A DNA stretch of 64,000 nucleotides from VXMT01 sp965204835. GTDB lineage: Bacteria; Chloroflexota; Dehalococcoidia; UBA2979. Both the position numbers and the translations under genes were made by a program. Below the pieces are notes generated by a model. It worked only from the letters and a program-made list of their open reading frames with translations, was not told the DNA's origin and did no database searches. Below, piece after piece: positions 28,601-36,181 of the stretch; position 1 is the stretch's first letter, and each line of letters starts with the position of its first letter. The stretch lies in contig OZ242017.1 of assembly GCA_965204835.1 (NCBI GenBank), positions 1,736,001 to 1,800,000 of the forward strand, in the 5' to 3' direction.

Positions 28601-31162
28601 CTCCGCGTCGTCGTCGTCGATCGTCACCGTCGCGAGCTGGCCCTGGGCGTCGCGGTCGTAGTGGTCGCCGAGGTCGTTCGCCGTCGTGTCCGCCGCCACG
28701 ATGCGCAACTCCACGGTCTCGGAGTGCTCGACGAGGGCGTTGTCCTGGAGCTGGATGCGCACGTTCTGCGTGTTGGTGGCGTCGGTGGGGCGGAAGGTCA
28801 CCGTCTTGTTGTCGAGCACGCGGTAGTCGCCGGGGTCCTGGGCGCTGTACTCCGTCGCGGGGCGCGTCTCCGTCGCGAGCACCTCGACCGTGAACTGCGT
28901 GAACGACTCGGGCAGGTCCGTGATCGTGATCGGCACGTTGATGGTGCCGTCGTCCTCGTCCACGGCGGCGGGCGGCGCGTACGCGGTCGTGGACGAGGCG
29001 TTCGTGCCGAAGGCGATCTTCGCCGCCGGACGCTCGTCGTCCTGGATCGTGAGCGTCGTCTGGCGGCTGGTGGCGTGGCGAGCGTAGAAGCGGCCCAGCC
29101 CGCTGCTGTCCGCCAGCCGCAGGATGATGGTCTGGTCCTCCTCCACCAGCTCGTCGCCCCTGACGGTGACCGCCATGTTCTGCGTCGTGCTACCCGTTGG
29201 CGTGAACGTCACGGAGCTCGTGGTGATCGAGTAGTCGGCGCTCGTTGCGGTGGTGCCCATCGACACCACCGTGAGCAGGACGGTGATGCTCGAGTCCGGA
29301 CTGGCGCTGATGGTCACCGGGACGTTGGCCGTCGCGTCCGCGTCCGTCTCCGTCGCCGTGATCGGGAACTCCGAGGTGGACGTGGCGTCGTTGCCGATGA
29401 CGATCTTCGCCTCGTCCGCCTCGTCGTCGGTGATGGTCAGCGTCGCCTCGTTGTTGCGGGTGTAGTGGCGTCCGAGGCTGTTCGTCGCGCTGTCGACGAC
29501 GCGCAGCCGGATCGTCTGGTCTTCCTCGACCAGCATGTCGTTCGTGATCGCGACCGTGATGTTCTGCGTGGTGCCGCCCGTGCTCGTGAAGGTCACCGAC
29601 TTGGTTCCGATCGTGTAGTCCGCGCCTTCCGTCGCCCGGTTCGAGCCGGTCGCCAGCACCTCCACCGCGATCGTCGTGTCCGACTCCGGCCGGTGGTTGA
29701 TCGTGAGCGGCACGGTCAGCGACCCGCCCGTCTCATCCTTGGCGTCCGTGTACGCCATCGTGGACGCCGCGTCCGAGCCGAAGGCGATCCGGGCCGTGTC
29801 GTCCTCGTCGTCGTTGATCGTGACGGTTGCGAGCCGGCCCATGGCGTGGCGCGTGTAGTGCCCGCCCAGGTTGGCGCCCGCGCTGTCGGCGATGCGCAGC
29901 ATGATGGTCTGGGCGCCCTCGACCAGCATGTCGTTGGTGATCGTGATCGCGAGGTTCTGCGTCCTGTTGGAGGTCGCCGTGAACGTCACGGACGTGTTCA
30001 TGATGCGGTAGTCGCCTGGGTTCTGAGCGCTCTGGTACTGCGCCGCCGTGCCGCCGGCCTGGACCTCGACGTCGAACGTGGTCGAGGTGCTGGGCAGGTG
30101 GCTCACGGTGATCGGCACGTTGAACGTCCCGCCCGACACGTTCTCCGCCACCTGCGGCGTGTGCGTCGCCGTGCTCGCCGCGTTCGTCCCGAAGGCGATC
30201 CTCGCGTTCGCCGCATCGTCGTCGGTGATGGTGAGCGTCACACCGGTGACCGTGAGACCGCTCACCGAGGTCGTGAGGGTGATGCTCTCCTCGTCCTCGA
30301 CGATGGCGTCGTTCACGATCCTGACCCCGCCGACGCCGGTGGTCTGGCCGGCGGAGATGGTGATCGCCCCAAGCAGCGTGTAGTCGGAGGCGACCGTGGC
30401 CGTCGAGGCCGTGGTCGCCGTCAGGGTGAAGGAGATGGTCGTCGCCGTCTGCACGTCCAGCGTGGCCGTGATCATGACCGTGCCGGCGTTCTCGGCGGCG
30501 GTGTCATTAGTCGCGCTCGTCGTCAGCTTGAGGGTGGTGGGGACTCGCGCGTAGCCGCTGACTTCGATGCGCAGGCTGGCAGCGCGCGCGACCCAGGTAC
30601 TGCTTTCCATGGGCGTGTTGGTCGCGGTGTCACGGGACATGTTCGCTATCGTCCAATTGGCGGCCGCGCCGTCGTCCTCGCCATTGTTGGACGTCCTCGA
30701 TACCGCAATGGCGGACAGATCGCCCGTGGTGTAGACGACCAGGTAATAGCCGGTCCTCGGGTTGAGGGTGGTGCCCGCGGGGGCCGTGAAGGTATTGACG
30801 CCGGGCCCGATGCTCGCCGGCGTCGTCAGATCCGCGAGCTTGGTCGCCGGGTTGCCGCCGCTCTCGGACCACAGCTCGGCGCGGAACGTCGCGCGCTGCT
30901 CCGTGGTGGCCGAGGCGGTGAGAGCCACGCCGATGCTGCTCAGCGCGTAGCCCGCACCATGTCTGCCCGTCACGAACCGCTGCGAGTACGCCTTGCCTTC
31001 GAAGTCGGACGAGTTGGTCTGCTGCTTGCCGGTGTTCTTGACGAGCGCCGTGGCGGTCTGCCCTTCGGCCGGCACGGCCGGGAGCGACAGCACGAGGCCC
31101 GCCGCGATGGCCAGCAGGAGGGCCGCGGCGCGGGCGCCCAGGGCGAGGCTCCGCTCAGGCAT
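22688..31162 (-). CDS. Giant surface protein with about 16 Calx-beta-type repeats, Gly-Pro linker, propeller-like and cadherin-like domains
   Basis: About 2,824 residues from the ATG at 31160-31162 (GGGGAG upstream). Order: signal peptide (residues 1-40, ALLLAIAAGLVLSLPAVPAEG); a choice-of-anchor-like beta domain (about 40-180); some 16 Calx-beta or related Ig-like modules (about 185-2185), each with phrases such as KIAFGTNASST, VPVTVSHLPESSTTF and ITDDD; a GGGPT-type linker (about 2190-2245); a repeated YDLETGE-like beta-propeller segment (about 2257-2520); a cadherin-like beta-sandwich (ASLSLEGVDFGEFSPARTEYE); and two copies of an 85-residue C-terminal module with paired cysteines (ending DFVNxxFAExxxDGxPALTPLV). 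The DDD loops suggest calcium binding. Likely adhesion or surface layer role. No sortase or membrane anchor is evident at the C-terminus. Confidence 0.85.
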   Translation of the reverse strand: MPERSLALGARAAALLLAIAAGLVLSLPAVPAEGQTATALVKNTGKQQTNSSDFEGKAYSQRFVTGRHGAGYALSSIGVALTASATTEQRATFRAELWSESGGNPATKLADLTTPASIGPGVNTFTAPAGTTLNPRTGYYLVVYTTGDLSAIAVSRTSNNGEDDGAAANWTIANMSRDTATNTPMESSTWVARAASLRIEVSGYARVPTTLKLTTSATNDTAAENAGTVMITATLDVQTATTISFTLTATTASTATVASDYTLLGAITISAGQTTGVGGVRIVNDAIVEDEESITLTTSVSGLTVTGVTLTITDDDAANARIAFGTNAASTATHTPQVAENVSGGTFNVPITVSHLPSTSTTFDVEVQAGGTAAQYQSAQNPGDYRIMNTSVTFTATSNRTQNLAITITNDMLVEGAQTIMLRIADSAGANLGGHYTRHAMGRLATVTINDDEDDTARIAFGSDAASTMAYTDAKDETGGSLTVPLTINHRPESDTTIAVEVLATGSNRATEGADYTIGTKSVTFTSTGGTTQNITVAITNDMLVEEDQTIRLRVVDSATNSLGRHYTRNNEATLTITDDEADEAKIVIGNDATSTSEFPITATETDADATANVPVTISASPDSSITVLLTVVSMGTTATSADYSITTSSVTFTPTGSTTQNMAVTVRGDELVEEDQTIILRLADSSGLGRFYARHATSRQTTLTIQDDERPAAKIAFGTNASSTTAYAPPAAVDEDDGTINVPITITDLPESFTQFTVEVLATETRPATEYSAQDPGDYRVLDNKTVTFRPTDATNTQNVRIQLQDNALVEHSETVELRIVAADTTANDLGDHYDRDAQGQLATVTIDDDDAEAAEVAFGNSAGSMAEFTRTVREDIGGMSYSVPVTVSHLPSESTTFNIEVRATGDNQATEGTDYTIGTKSVTFVSPGATTQYVTITFTNDALVEEDQTIALRIVEAGGTADYLGGYYTRDMNGSLATVTIEDDEQRSARIAFGDSALATSSHTPTVAEDVEDGTLTVPVTINHLPESSTVFTVEVLPAGTATENTDYAITAKDVTFGPSSAMKQDLTITLINDDLVEGAQDIALRIVAADTESDDLGDHYRRDTNGAQSLVTITDDDAAVAKIAFGDNSDRTVTYRSTAAEPGSGDTTFNVPVTMSHLPESSTTIGVRVLSGLATETTDYSITTKSVTYQPSGSHTQNVAITLTADDLREGNETINLQLVAADNTVDDLGDYYDRDDRGGRASVLVTDPDSTATLRVLLRLTEAESSVSSKTVAEGGGPVIVYASLAGGAFAGSDGVRVTLLAAEGTTAAGNEYRIPSPFTIQSGANFERMRLTLVDDPTGEAAEDLVLTAATSPGYAVETATITITDDDEAGVMVPSSLRVVEGGVATYQVRLNTRPTASVTITPVSGDTDKATVSGPLTFTTLNWSRPQTVRVTGVDQGEGMTTISHEARSADSMFDGLAINSVAVTVAPAGKNFAIASATVEEGGTAELEVKLGEAAPTGGLTLDLAYNYSGSPASTADTGTTPETFTVMEGSRTATLSVPIAADDLVEGPETFTVTISASDWSPVAAGSDRATVTITDDDAENARIAFGNNAASTSSQTDYSVVENTVTRTFSVPVTVSHLPQSNTTFPIQTLTAGAGRATEGADYTISPKSVTFGPSDATMTKNVTINIRNDSAAEGNEEVRLRIAPADNPANDLGDHFARHALGSLATLTIVDDDSATEVRLTTSASDDSIAEDGGSATVTATLDRPAPPGGVTVTLTTQGSAADPGDYTLSRTSLTIPPGATTATTRLTIVNDRISETDESVVFTGRARSNIAVYPVQGVTLTIADEDSPGVTVSRSSLSLPAGTMGAYTVRLDSPPTANVTITPTSGSTASATVDPPSLIFTPGNWSDTQQVTVTGVAAGSSTVTHAAVSSDTMYNGLGIASVAVAVNTPAKTLAIASATVAEGESVELAVTLGEPAPTGGLTLDVAYDYSGGAATADDAGATPESLTVTEGSWTATLIVPTAADDLVEDEETFTVTISASGWSAASAGADSATVTITDADAPAAAIAFGNLASSAVAYEVSVAEDVVGGIFNLPVTVSHLPQEETTFEIEVLPGGTATGADYSIANPSVTFGPSDSTTKTLAIRITADSSVEAGETVRLRIAAADDPANDLGDSYARHAEGSLATVTITDSGGSTGGGRPTGGGRPTGGGPTGGGPTGGGPTGGGPTGGGPTGGGPTGGGPTGGGAPIGGGPPGGGGPSPSEVDFEWTVERDIEALAPAHDRPAGMQGQGSTVWLLQNGTGANDAVYVYDLETKERNARREFGLDERNRAPRGIAIADEVAWVSDSGQDRLFAYDTVSGERLAARDVELAARNRDARGLWIGEGVAWVLDAGKNTLFAYDLATGALLGEYALDPANGDPRGVWSDGVTIWVSDHGAKQLFAYRLPARPPDGEPDATEPGTVQATQASAARRTTLEGGDEPGEVLALQAGPEEPVPLERVREEEFEEPGRVGNNSPRGIWSDGEFMYVADELDGKVYSYNMPDAIDARLASLSLEGVDFGEFSPARTEYEGAAAEGVTVTVVTAEAAQPRTTVVIDPPDADPDRAGHQVALEDLEALTVTVTSQDGSRVRVYRVVLGAPQPQPQREPWAHCLKGAVAAGFSLLVYEGGTVDELADCAQSRRVTALYALHEGRYLAYILDAPDFVNAAFAERYPDGVPALTPLVAASKGPASEDPVGALDPPADWPGCLRGEVAEGFSLVLHEGGGVEALAECAREHALSAAWALHAGEWVAYIPGAPDFVNRPFAELFADGLPALTPLVVRSDAPPDASAGGN
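24456..24560 (-). repeat. Seven tandem 15-bp repeats encoding the GGGPT linker
   Basis: Seven near-identical units of CCGCCCGTGGGGCCA (plus-strand reading), followed by two diverged units, up to about 24610. Each unit adds five residues (GGGPT or close) between the Calx-beta array and the propeller-like region. Because the unit is a multiple of three, copy-number changes would alter linker length without breaking the frame. Confidence 0.9.
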
Positions 31163-31789
31163 CGCGCGCTCCCCGAGACACGGGCGGCGCGAGAGCACGT
31201 ACTCGCGGCGTCAGGCAGATGGCCGCCCGCGCATGCGGCGCGACCACGCGGCCCGGGGCGGACAGGTCGGACAGGGAAACCAGTTCTCGCACGCACAAGC
31301 TCCATTAGTGATCGTGCGCACAAGAGCATACCGCATGGTTCGTGGAATGAACGTGCAAATTCGGCCCTGTCTCGTACAACGTCACGTGAAATCGCGTACA
31401 ATGTTCCGTGGCGGCCGGGATCGCGGCCGCCATGGGCCCGATCAGGGGTCGCGCGCGGCCCGCCCGGACGGCCGCAACCGGGCGATCGAGGCGCGCCCGG
31501 CATCAACGAGAGCCTCGGATTCCGACGCAGTCCCGCACGGCATGCGCGACCCCACCGGGCACGTCCGCGCCCTCGGCTTCGGCGACTGCACCACCCCCTG
31601 CCGGCGGTAGTCGTCCGCCCCCTCGCAGCGCCGAGGCGCCACTGCCGGGCGGCGCGCGCATGGGCCGTCGGTCATGCCGGCGCGCTGCGACGAGGCGGCA
31701 GCGCCGTTCGGGGGCAACGGCGATCGGGCGCAGCCGCGTGGACGCTCTACTCGCTGCGCTGTTCGCTGCTACCATGGATCGCGGTGCGG
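31163..31789. other. Long intergenic region with promoter-like AT-rich patch
   Basis: No convincing gene is seen. An unusually AT-rich patch at about 31300-31410 holds CACGTG and two CGTACAA copies (near 31375 and 31395) plus TATGCT and TACAAT words that could be -10 elements for the giant gene (minus) or for the thrS leader (plus). From 31440 to 31780 the sequence returns to plain GC-rich DNA with no recognisable feature. Confidence 0.35.
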
Positions 31790-32046
31790 CGTCCGCGGAC
31801 GCCGTCAGACCGAGCGTCGATGGGGACGCACGCCTCGCGAGGCGCGACGCACAGAGAACGGGGCCTCGGCTGGAAGCCCCGCCGCCGCCTGCGAAGGCGC
31901 ACCACCCCGGAGCCCGCGGGCGAACCCGCGGCGGCTGGCCCCGTTACCGGCCTCAATGAGCCTCGACCGGCCACGCGCCGATCGAGGGAAACAGGGTGGA
32001 ACCACGTGAGGCGCGCTTCCCGTCCCTGGGCGGACGGCGGCGCGCC
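31790..32046 (+). promoter_or_regulatory. T-box riboswitch, threonine-specific, in the thrS leader
   Basis: The conserved T-box AGGGTGGAACCACG lies at 31993-32006. Upstream are the stem I landmarks AGAGAACGGGG, GGCTGGAAGCCCCG, and GAAGGCGCACCACCCCGGAGC (split as GAAGGCGC, ACC ACC, CCCGGAGC), where ACC is a threonine codon at 31901-31906. CGCGCC at 31974-31979 can pair with GGCGCG at 32010-32015 to form the antiterminator. Uncharged tRNA-Thr should stabilise that form and allow thrS expression. The 5' limit is estimated. Confidence 0.85.
32010..32046 (+). terminator. Attenuator hairpin of the thrS T-box
   Basis: GGCGCGC (32010-32016) pairs with GCGCGCC (32040-32046), with an inner CGTCC/GGACG stem, followed by GTTTC. 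Its 5' arm is the same segment used by the antiterminator, so the two structures exclude each other. The short T-run leaves open whether control is purely transcriptional. Confidence 0.65.
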
Positions 32047-32120
32047 GTTTCGCGTCCTCGACCCTCGGCGTGCCGCTCCTCCGCGCATGTCCCGATGCAG
32101 AGAGCAAGCAGGAGCGACCG

Positions 32121-33950
32121 ATGACCACCAACCCGGCCGACACCGCACGGGCCTCCGAGGATGAACGCCGCGAGGAGGCGCCCCTCGACACGCTGTCTCC
32201 GGAGGAGCGGCTCTTCCGCATGCGGCACTCCGCCGCACACGTCCTCGCCGAGGCCGTGCTCGAGATGTTCCCCGAGGCGAAGTACGCGATCGGCCCGCCG
32301 ATCGAGCACGGCTTCTACTACGACTTCGAGCTCCCGCGCCCGCTCACGCCCGAGGACCTCACGCGCCTCGAGCGCCGCATGCGCGGCACGGTGTACCGCG
32401 GCGTTCCGATCGAGGGGCGGTGGATCCCCAAGGACGAGGCGCGCGCGATCTTCGCCGAGCAGCCCTACAAGCTGGAGATGATCGACGAGATCGAGGACGC
32501 GACCGTCGGCCACTTCCGCCACGCCGAGTTCGACGACCTCTGCCGCGGCGGGCACACCGAGACGACGGGGCAGATCGGGGCCTTCGCGCTCACCCACTCG
32601 GCGGGCGCGTACTGGCGCGGCGACGAGCGCCGGCCGATGTTGCAGCGCATCTACGGCGCGCTCTTCCCCACCCAGGAGGAGCTCGACGCCCACCTCGCCG
32701 CGCGCGAGGAGGCGGAGCGGCGCGACCACCGGCGGCTGGGCCGCGAGCTGGAGCTGTTCACGTCCAGCGAGCTCGTCGGGCAGGGGCTGCCGACGCTGCT
32801 CCCGAAGGGGGCCACCGTCCGGCGGCTGCTCGAGGACTGGGTGGTGAGCCTAGAACGCCGCGCCGGCTACCAGCACGTCTACTCGCCGGTGCTCGGCAAG
32901 GTCGACCTCTACAAGCGCTCGGGGCACTGGGAGCACTACCAGGACGACATGTTCCCGCCCATCCAGCTCGAGCACGAGGAGCTGGTGCTACGGCCGATGA
33001 ACTGCCCGCACCACATCCTCGCCTACGAGACCCAGCTCCACTCGTACCGCGACCTGCCGCTCCGCATCGCCGAGTTCGGGACGATGTACCGCTACGAGCG
33101 CTCGGGCGTGGTCGGGGGGCTCAGCCGCGTGCGCGCGATGTCGCTGAACGACGCCCACATCTTCTGCACCCCGGACCAGATCAAGTCCGAGTTCGCCCGC
33201 GTCATGCAGCTGGTCGAGGAGGTCTACGCGGTCCTCGGCATTACCGAGTACTCATACCGCCTCTCCCTGCGCGACCCCGCCGACACCGAGAAGTACGTCG
33301 ACAACGACGCGATGTGGGAGCTCGGCGAGCGCGTGCTGAGCGAGGCGATGGACGAGCTCGGTCTCGACTACTCGACGGCCCAGGGCGAGGCGGCGTTCTA
33401 CGGCCCCAAGCTGGACATCCAGATCCGCGACATGCTCGGCCGCGAGGAGACGATGTCGACCATCCAGGTGGACTTCCACCTGCCCGAGCAGTTCGAGCTG
33501 CGCTACATCGGCGAGGACGGCGCGGAGCACCGCCCGGTGATCGTGCACCGCGGCGTGTTGGGCACGGCAGAGCGGATGATGGCCTACCTCATCGAGCTCT
33601 ACGCCGGCGCGTTCCCCGTCTGGCTCGCGCCTGTGCAGGCCACCGTCATCCCCATCGCCGACCGCCACATCGACTACGCCAACGGGGTACGCGACGCGCT
33701 GCTCGCGCGTGACCTGCGCGTCGAGGTCGACGACGGCGGCGACCGCATGGGCGCGAAGATCCGCAGGGCGCAGCTCCAGAAGGTGCCGTACATGCTCGTC
33801 GTCGGGGACCGCGAGGCGGAGTCGAATGCCGTCTCGATGCGCCACCGCGCGCTCGGCGACCTCGGCGCGACGCCGCTCGCCGACGCGGTCGAGCGCATCG
33901 CCGGGGAGCGCGACGCGAAGTCGCTGGACCCGGAACCCGAGCCGGAGTAG
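32121..33950 (+). CDS. thrS: Threonyl-tRNA synthetase without TGS domain
   Basis: 609 residues from the ATG at 32121 (AGGAG upstream). The editing domain is present (RHSAAHVLAEAV with its HxxxH, and CRGGHTETTG), then the class II catalytic core (zinc Cys in RPMNCPHH, motif 2 GTMYRYERSGVVGGLSRVR, motif 3 GTAERMMAYLIE) and the anticodon domain (RVEVDDGGDRMGAKIR). The usual 60-residue N-terminal TGS domain is missing: the first 45 residues are an acidic linker. Expression is controlled by the T-box upstream. Confidence 0.96.
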   Translation: MTTNPADTARASEDERREEAPLDTLSPEERLFRMRHSAAHVLAEAVLEMFPEAKYAIGPPIEHGFYYDFELPRPLTPEDLTRLERRMRGTVYRGVPIEGRWIPKDEARAIFAEQPYKLEMIDEIEDATVGHFRHAEFDDLCRGGHTETTGQIGAFALTHSAGAYWRGDERRPMLQRIYGALFPTQEELDAHLAAREEAERRDHRRLGRELELFTSSELVGQGLPTLLPKGATVRRLLEDWVVSLERRAGYQHVYSPVLGKVDLYKRSGHWEHYQDDMFPPIQLEHEELVLRPMNCPHHILAYETQLHSYRDLPLRIAEFGTMYRYERSGVVGGLSRVRAMSLNDAHIFCTPDQIKSEFARVMQLVEEVYAVLGITEYSYRLSLRDPADTEKYVDNDAMWELGERVLSEAMDELGLDYSTAQGEAAFYGPKLDIQIRDMLGREETMSTIQVDFHLPEQFELRYIGEDGAEHRPVIVHRGVLGTAERMMAYLIELYAGAFPVWLAPVQATVIPIADRHIDYANGVRDALLARDLRVEVDDGGDRMGAKIRRAQLQKVPYMLVVGDREAESNAVSMRHRALGDLGATPLADAVERIAGERDAKSLDPEPEPE

Positions 33951-34032
33951 CACCCCGCATCTTGCCGCCTCGCGCGTGGCGTGACAGGCTAGCCCGCGCC
34001 AAGCCGACGAGTTGAGTGGTCGAGGCCGGACG

Positions 34033-35589
34033 ATGCCCAAGCGCGTGTTGCTGGCGAACCGTGGCGAGATCGCGCTGCGCGTGCAGCGCACCTGCCGCGA
34101 ACTCGGCATCGAGACCGTCGCCGTCTTCTCCGAGCCCGACCGCAACGCGCTCCACGTCCGCCAGGCCGACGCCGCCGTCGCCATCGGCCCCGGCCCCGCC
34201 ACCGAGTCCTACCTCGTCATCGACCGCATCATCGAGGCGGCGAAGCACACGGGCGCCGACGCGGTACACCCCGGCTACGGCTTCCTCTCCGAGAACGCCG
34301 CCTTCGCCGAGGCGTGCGACGCCAACGGCATCACGTTCATCGGCCCGCCCGCATCGGCGATGCAGGCGATGGGCGACAAGGTCGCGGCGCGCCGCCTGAT
34401 GGCCGACGCCGGCGTGCCCATCATCCCCGGCGCCAACGACGTCGATGCGTCCGACCTCGCGGCGGCACACGCCGAGGCCGAGCGCGTCGGCTTCCCGCTC
34501 ATGGTGAAGGCCGCGGGCGGCGGCGGCGGGCGCGGGATCCGCGTCGTCGAGGCGATCGACGACCTCGACGGGGCGATGCAGCTCTCCAGCTCCGAGGCGG
34601 CGGCGGCGTTCGGCAACCCCACGGTCTTCCTCGAGCGCTACGTCTCGCCGGCCCGGCACATCGAGGTGCAGGTGATGGCCGACGCGCACGGCAACGCGCG
34701 CGCCTTCGGTGAGCGCGAGTGCTCGGTGCAGCGCCGCCACCAGAAGCTCCTCGAGGAGGCCCCCTCGGTCGCGGTCGACCCGGAGCTGCGGGCGCGGCTC
34801 TGCGACGCGGCCACGGCGGCGGCGCTGAGCTGCGGCTACCGCAACGCCGGCACGGTCGAGTTCCTGCTCGACGACCGCACAGGCGAGTTCTTCTTCCTCG
34901 AAATGAACGCCCGCCTCCAGGTGGAGCACCCCATCACCGAGCTCGTCTACGGCGTCGACCTGGTCGCGCTGCAACTCGCCATCGCCGACGGCCAGGCGCT
35001 GGACCCGGCCCCCGAGGGACCCCCCGAGCCGAACGGCTGGGCCATCGAGTGCCGCATCAACGCCGAGGACCCCCACGCCAACTTCGCCCCCTCGTTCGGC
35101 CTCGTCGAGCACGTCGACATGCCGCAGGGGCCGGGCGTGCGGTTCGACTCGATGCTGTACGCGGGCCTCGACGTGCCGGTGTTCTACGACTCGCTGCTCG
35201 GGAAGCTGATCGTCTGGGCCGAGGACCGCCCGGCGGCGATCGCGCGCATGAAGCGCGCGCTGCAGGACCTGCTGGTCGCGGGCATCGACACCAACAGCGC
35301 CTTCCACCTCGCGCTGCTCGACGACCCCGACTTCGTCGCCGGCAACGTCGACACCGGCTGGCTCGAGCGCGAGTTCACCATGCCTCCTCCCGCCGACGAC
35401 GGCCGCGAGACGACGGCGCTGATCGCCGCCGCACTCGCCGCCGAGATGGGCGGTCGCGCCGACGGCGCAGCGCCGGCGGCGGGACCCTCGGCAGCCGACC
35501 TGTGGGCGCGCGTGGCGCGCGCCGACGCCATGAACACGCGGGTACAGCACACGGCAGAGCGCGGATGGCGAAGCGGCATCGGTTCGTAG
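34033..35589 (+). CDS. Biotin carboxylase subunit (acetyl/propionyl-CoA carboxylase type)
   Basis: 518 residues from the ATG at 34033. It carboxylates carrier-bound biotin with bicarbonate and ATP. Motifs: KRVLLANRGEIALRV, HPGYGFLSENAAFAEA, the ATP-grasp loop VKAAGGGGGRGIR, ERECSVQRRHQKLLEEAPS, and FLEMNARLQVEHPITE. A C-terminal tail of about 50 residues, rich in Ala, is beyond the standard 450-residue core. The biotin carrier gene overlaps its 3' end. No carboxyltransferase subunit is adjacent, so the acyl-CoA substrate is unknown. Confidence 0.93.
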   Translation: MPKRVLLANRGEIALRVQRTCRELGIETVAVFSEPDRNALHVRQADAAVAIGPGPATESYLVIDRIIEAAKHTGADAVHPGYGFLSENAAFAEACDANGITFIGPPASAMQAMGDKVAARRLMADAGVPIIPGANDVDASDLAAAHAEAERVGFPLMVKAAGGGGGRGIRVVEAIDDLDGAMQLSSSEAAAAFGNPTVFLERYVSPARHIEVQVMADAHGNARAFGERECSVQRRHQKLLEEAPSVAVDPELRARLCDAATAAALSCGYRNAGTVEFLLDDRTGEFFFLEMNARLQVEHPITELVYGVDLVALQLAIADGQALDPAPEGPPEPNGWAIECRINAEDPHANFAPSFGLVEHVDMPQGPGVRFDSMLYAGLDVPVFYDSLLGKLIVWAEDRPAAIARMKRALQDLLVAGIDTNSAFHLALLDDPDFVAGNVDTGWLEREFTMPPPADDGRETTALIAAALAAEMGGRADGAAPAAGPSAADLWARVARADAMNTRVQHTAERGWRSGIGS

Positions 35590-36080
35590 TCGGCGCGGAC
35601 GAGCACTCCGTCGAGGTCGACCAGACCCCCGACGGCGTGACGGTCACCCTCAACGAGGGTGAGTCGCTGAGCCTCGACGTCCTCGAGGTGCAGGTGCCCG
35701 GAACCGTCTCGTTCTTCGTCGGCGGCCGGCAGCAGCGCGCGTACGTCTCGCGCAAGGGCGGCGGCTACGAGGTGACGATCGGCGAGCGCCGCTTCACGGT
35801 GGATGCCGCCGCCGCGCGGCGCGGCCGGGGCGCGGTAGGCGGTGCGGAGGACGCGCCCGGCCAGATCACCGCTCCGCTCGCCGGCGTGGTCGTGGAGGTG
35901 CGCGTCGCGGTCGGCGACGAACTCGAGGCCGGGGCGACCGTGCTCGTGCTCGAGGCGATGAAGATGCAGAACGAGGTGCAGATCCCGCGCGACGGGACCA
36001 TCACCGCCATCCACGCCGAGCAGGGCGAGAACGTCGACAAGGGCGCGCTGCTCGTTGAGTACGACACGGACGAGGAGTAG
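35565..36080 (+). CDS. Biotin carboxyl carrier protein
   Basis: 171 residues from the ATG at 35565, overlapping the carboxylase gene by 25 bases in another frame. The C-terminal 75 residues are a biotinyl domain with the modified lysine K133 in EAMKMQNEV, flanked by ITAPLAGVVVEVRVAVGD and IHAEQGENVDKGALL. The N-terminal half has the small beta domain of acyl-CoA carboxylase carriers. It should carry CO2 from the carboxylase to a transferase encoded elsewhere. Confidence 0.93.
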   Translation: MAKRHRFVVGADEHSVEVDQTPDGVTVTLNEGESLSLDVLEVQVPGTVSFFVGGRQQRAYVSRKGGGYEVTIGERRFTVDAAAARRGRGAVGGAEDAPGQITAPLAGVVVEVRVAVGDELEAGATVLVLEAMKMQNEVQIPRDGTITAIHAEQGENVDKGALLVEYDTDEE

Positions 36081-36098
36081 CCGGACCGCGCGCTCTCG

Positions 36099-36128
36099 TT
36101 GTGAGCGCTGATCGTGCGGTGCTACAAT
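36099..36128 (+). promoter_or_regulatory. Promoter of the infC-rpmI-rplT operon
   Basis: -35 TTGTGA (36099-36104) and -10 TACAAT (36123-36128) with an 18-base spacer. Transcription would start near 36135. This places a candidate GTG at 36101 inside the promoter and so excludes it as the infC start. Confidence 0.65.
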
Positions 36129-36181
36129 CGAAGTCCACAGGTGCGGCGGCGCCGCGCCGGGAGACGACGAGGAGCGAACCG

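Noticed and set aside
31408..31780. Several short frames in the long spacer before the thrS T-box
   Set aside because: They lack ribosome sites and recognisable motifs and overlap each other on both strands.
28085..32164. Second long plus-strand frame opposite the 5' part of the Calx-beta gene, running into the thrS leader
   Set aside because: No domain is recognisable, the composition is antisense-like, and its end crosses the T-box, which explains that region better.
36101..36181. infC start at GTG 36101
   Set aside because: It falls between the -35 and -10 elements, so it would not be on the transcript.
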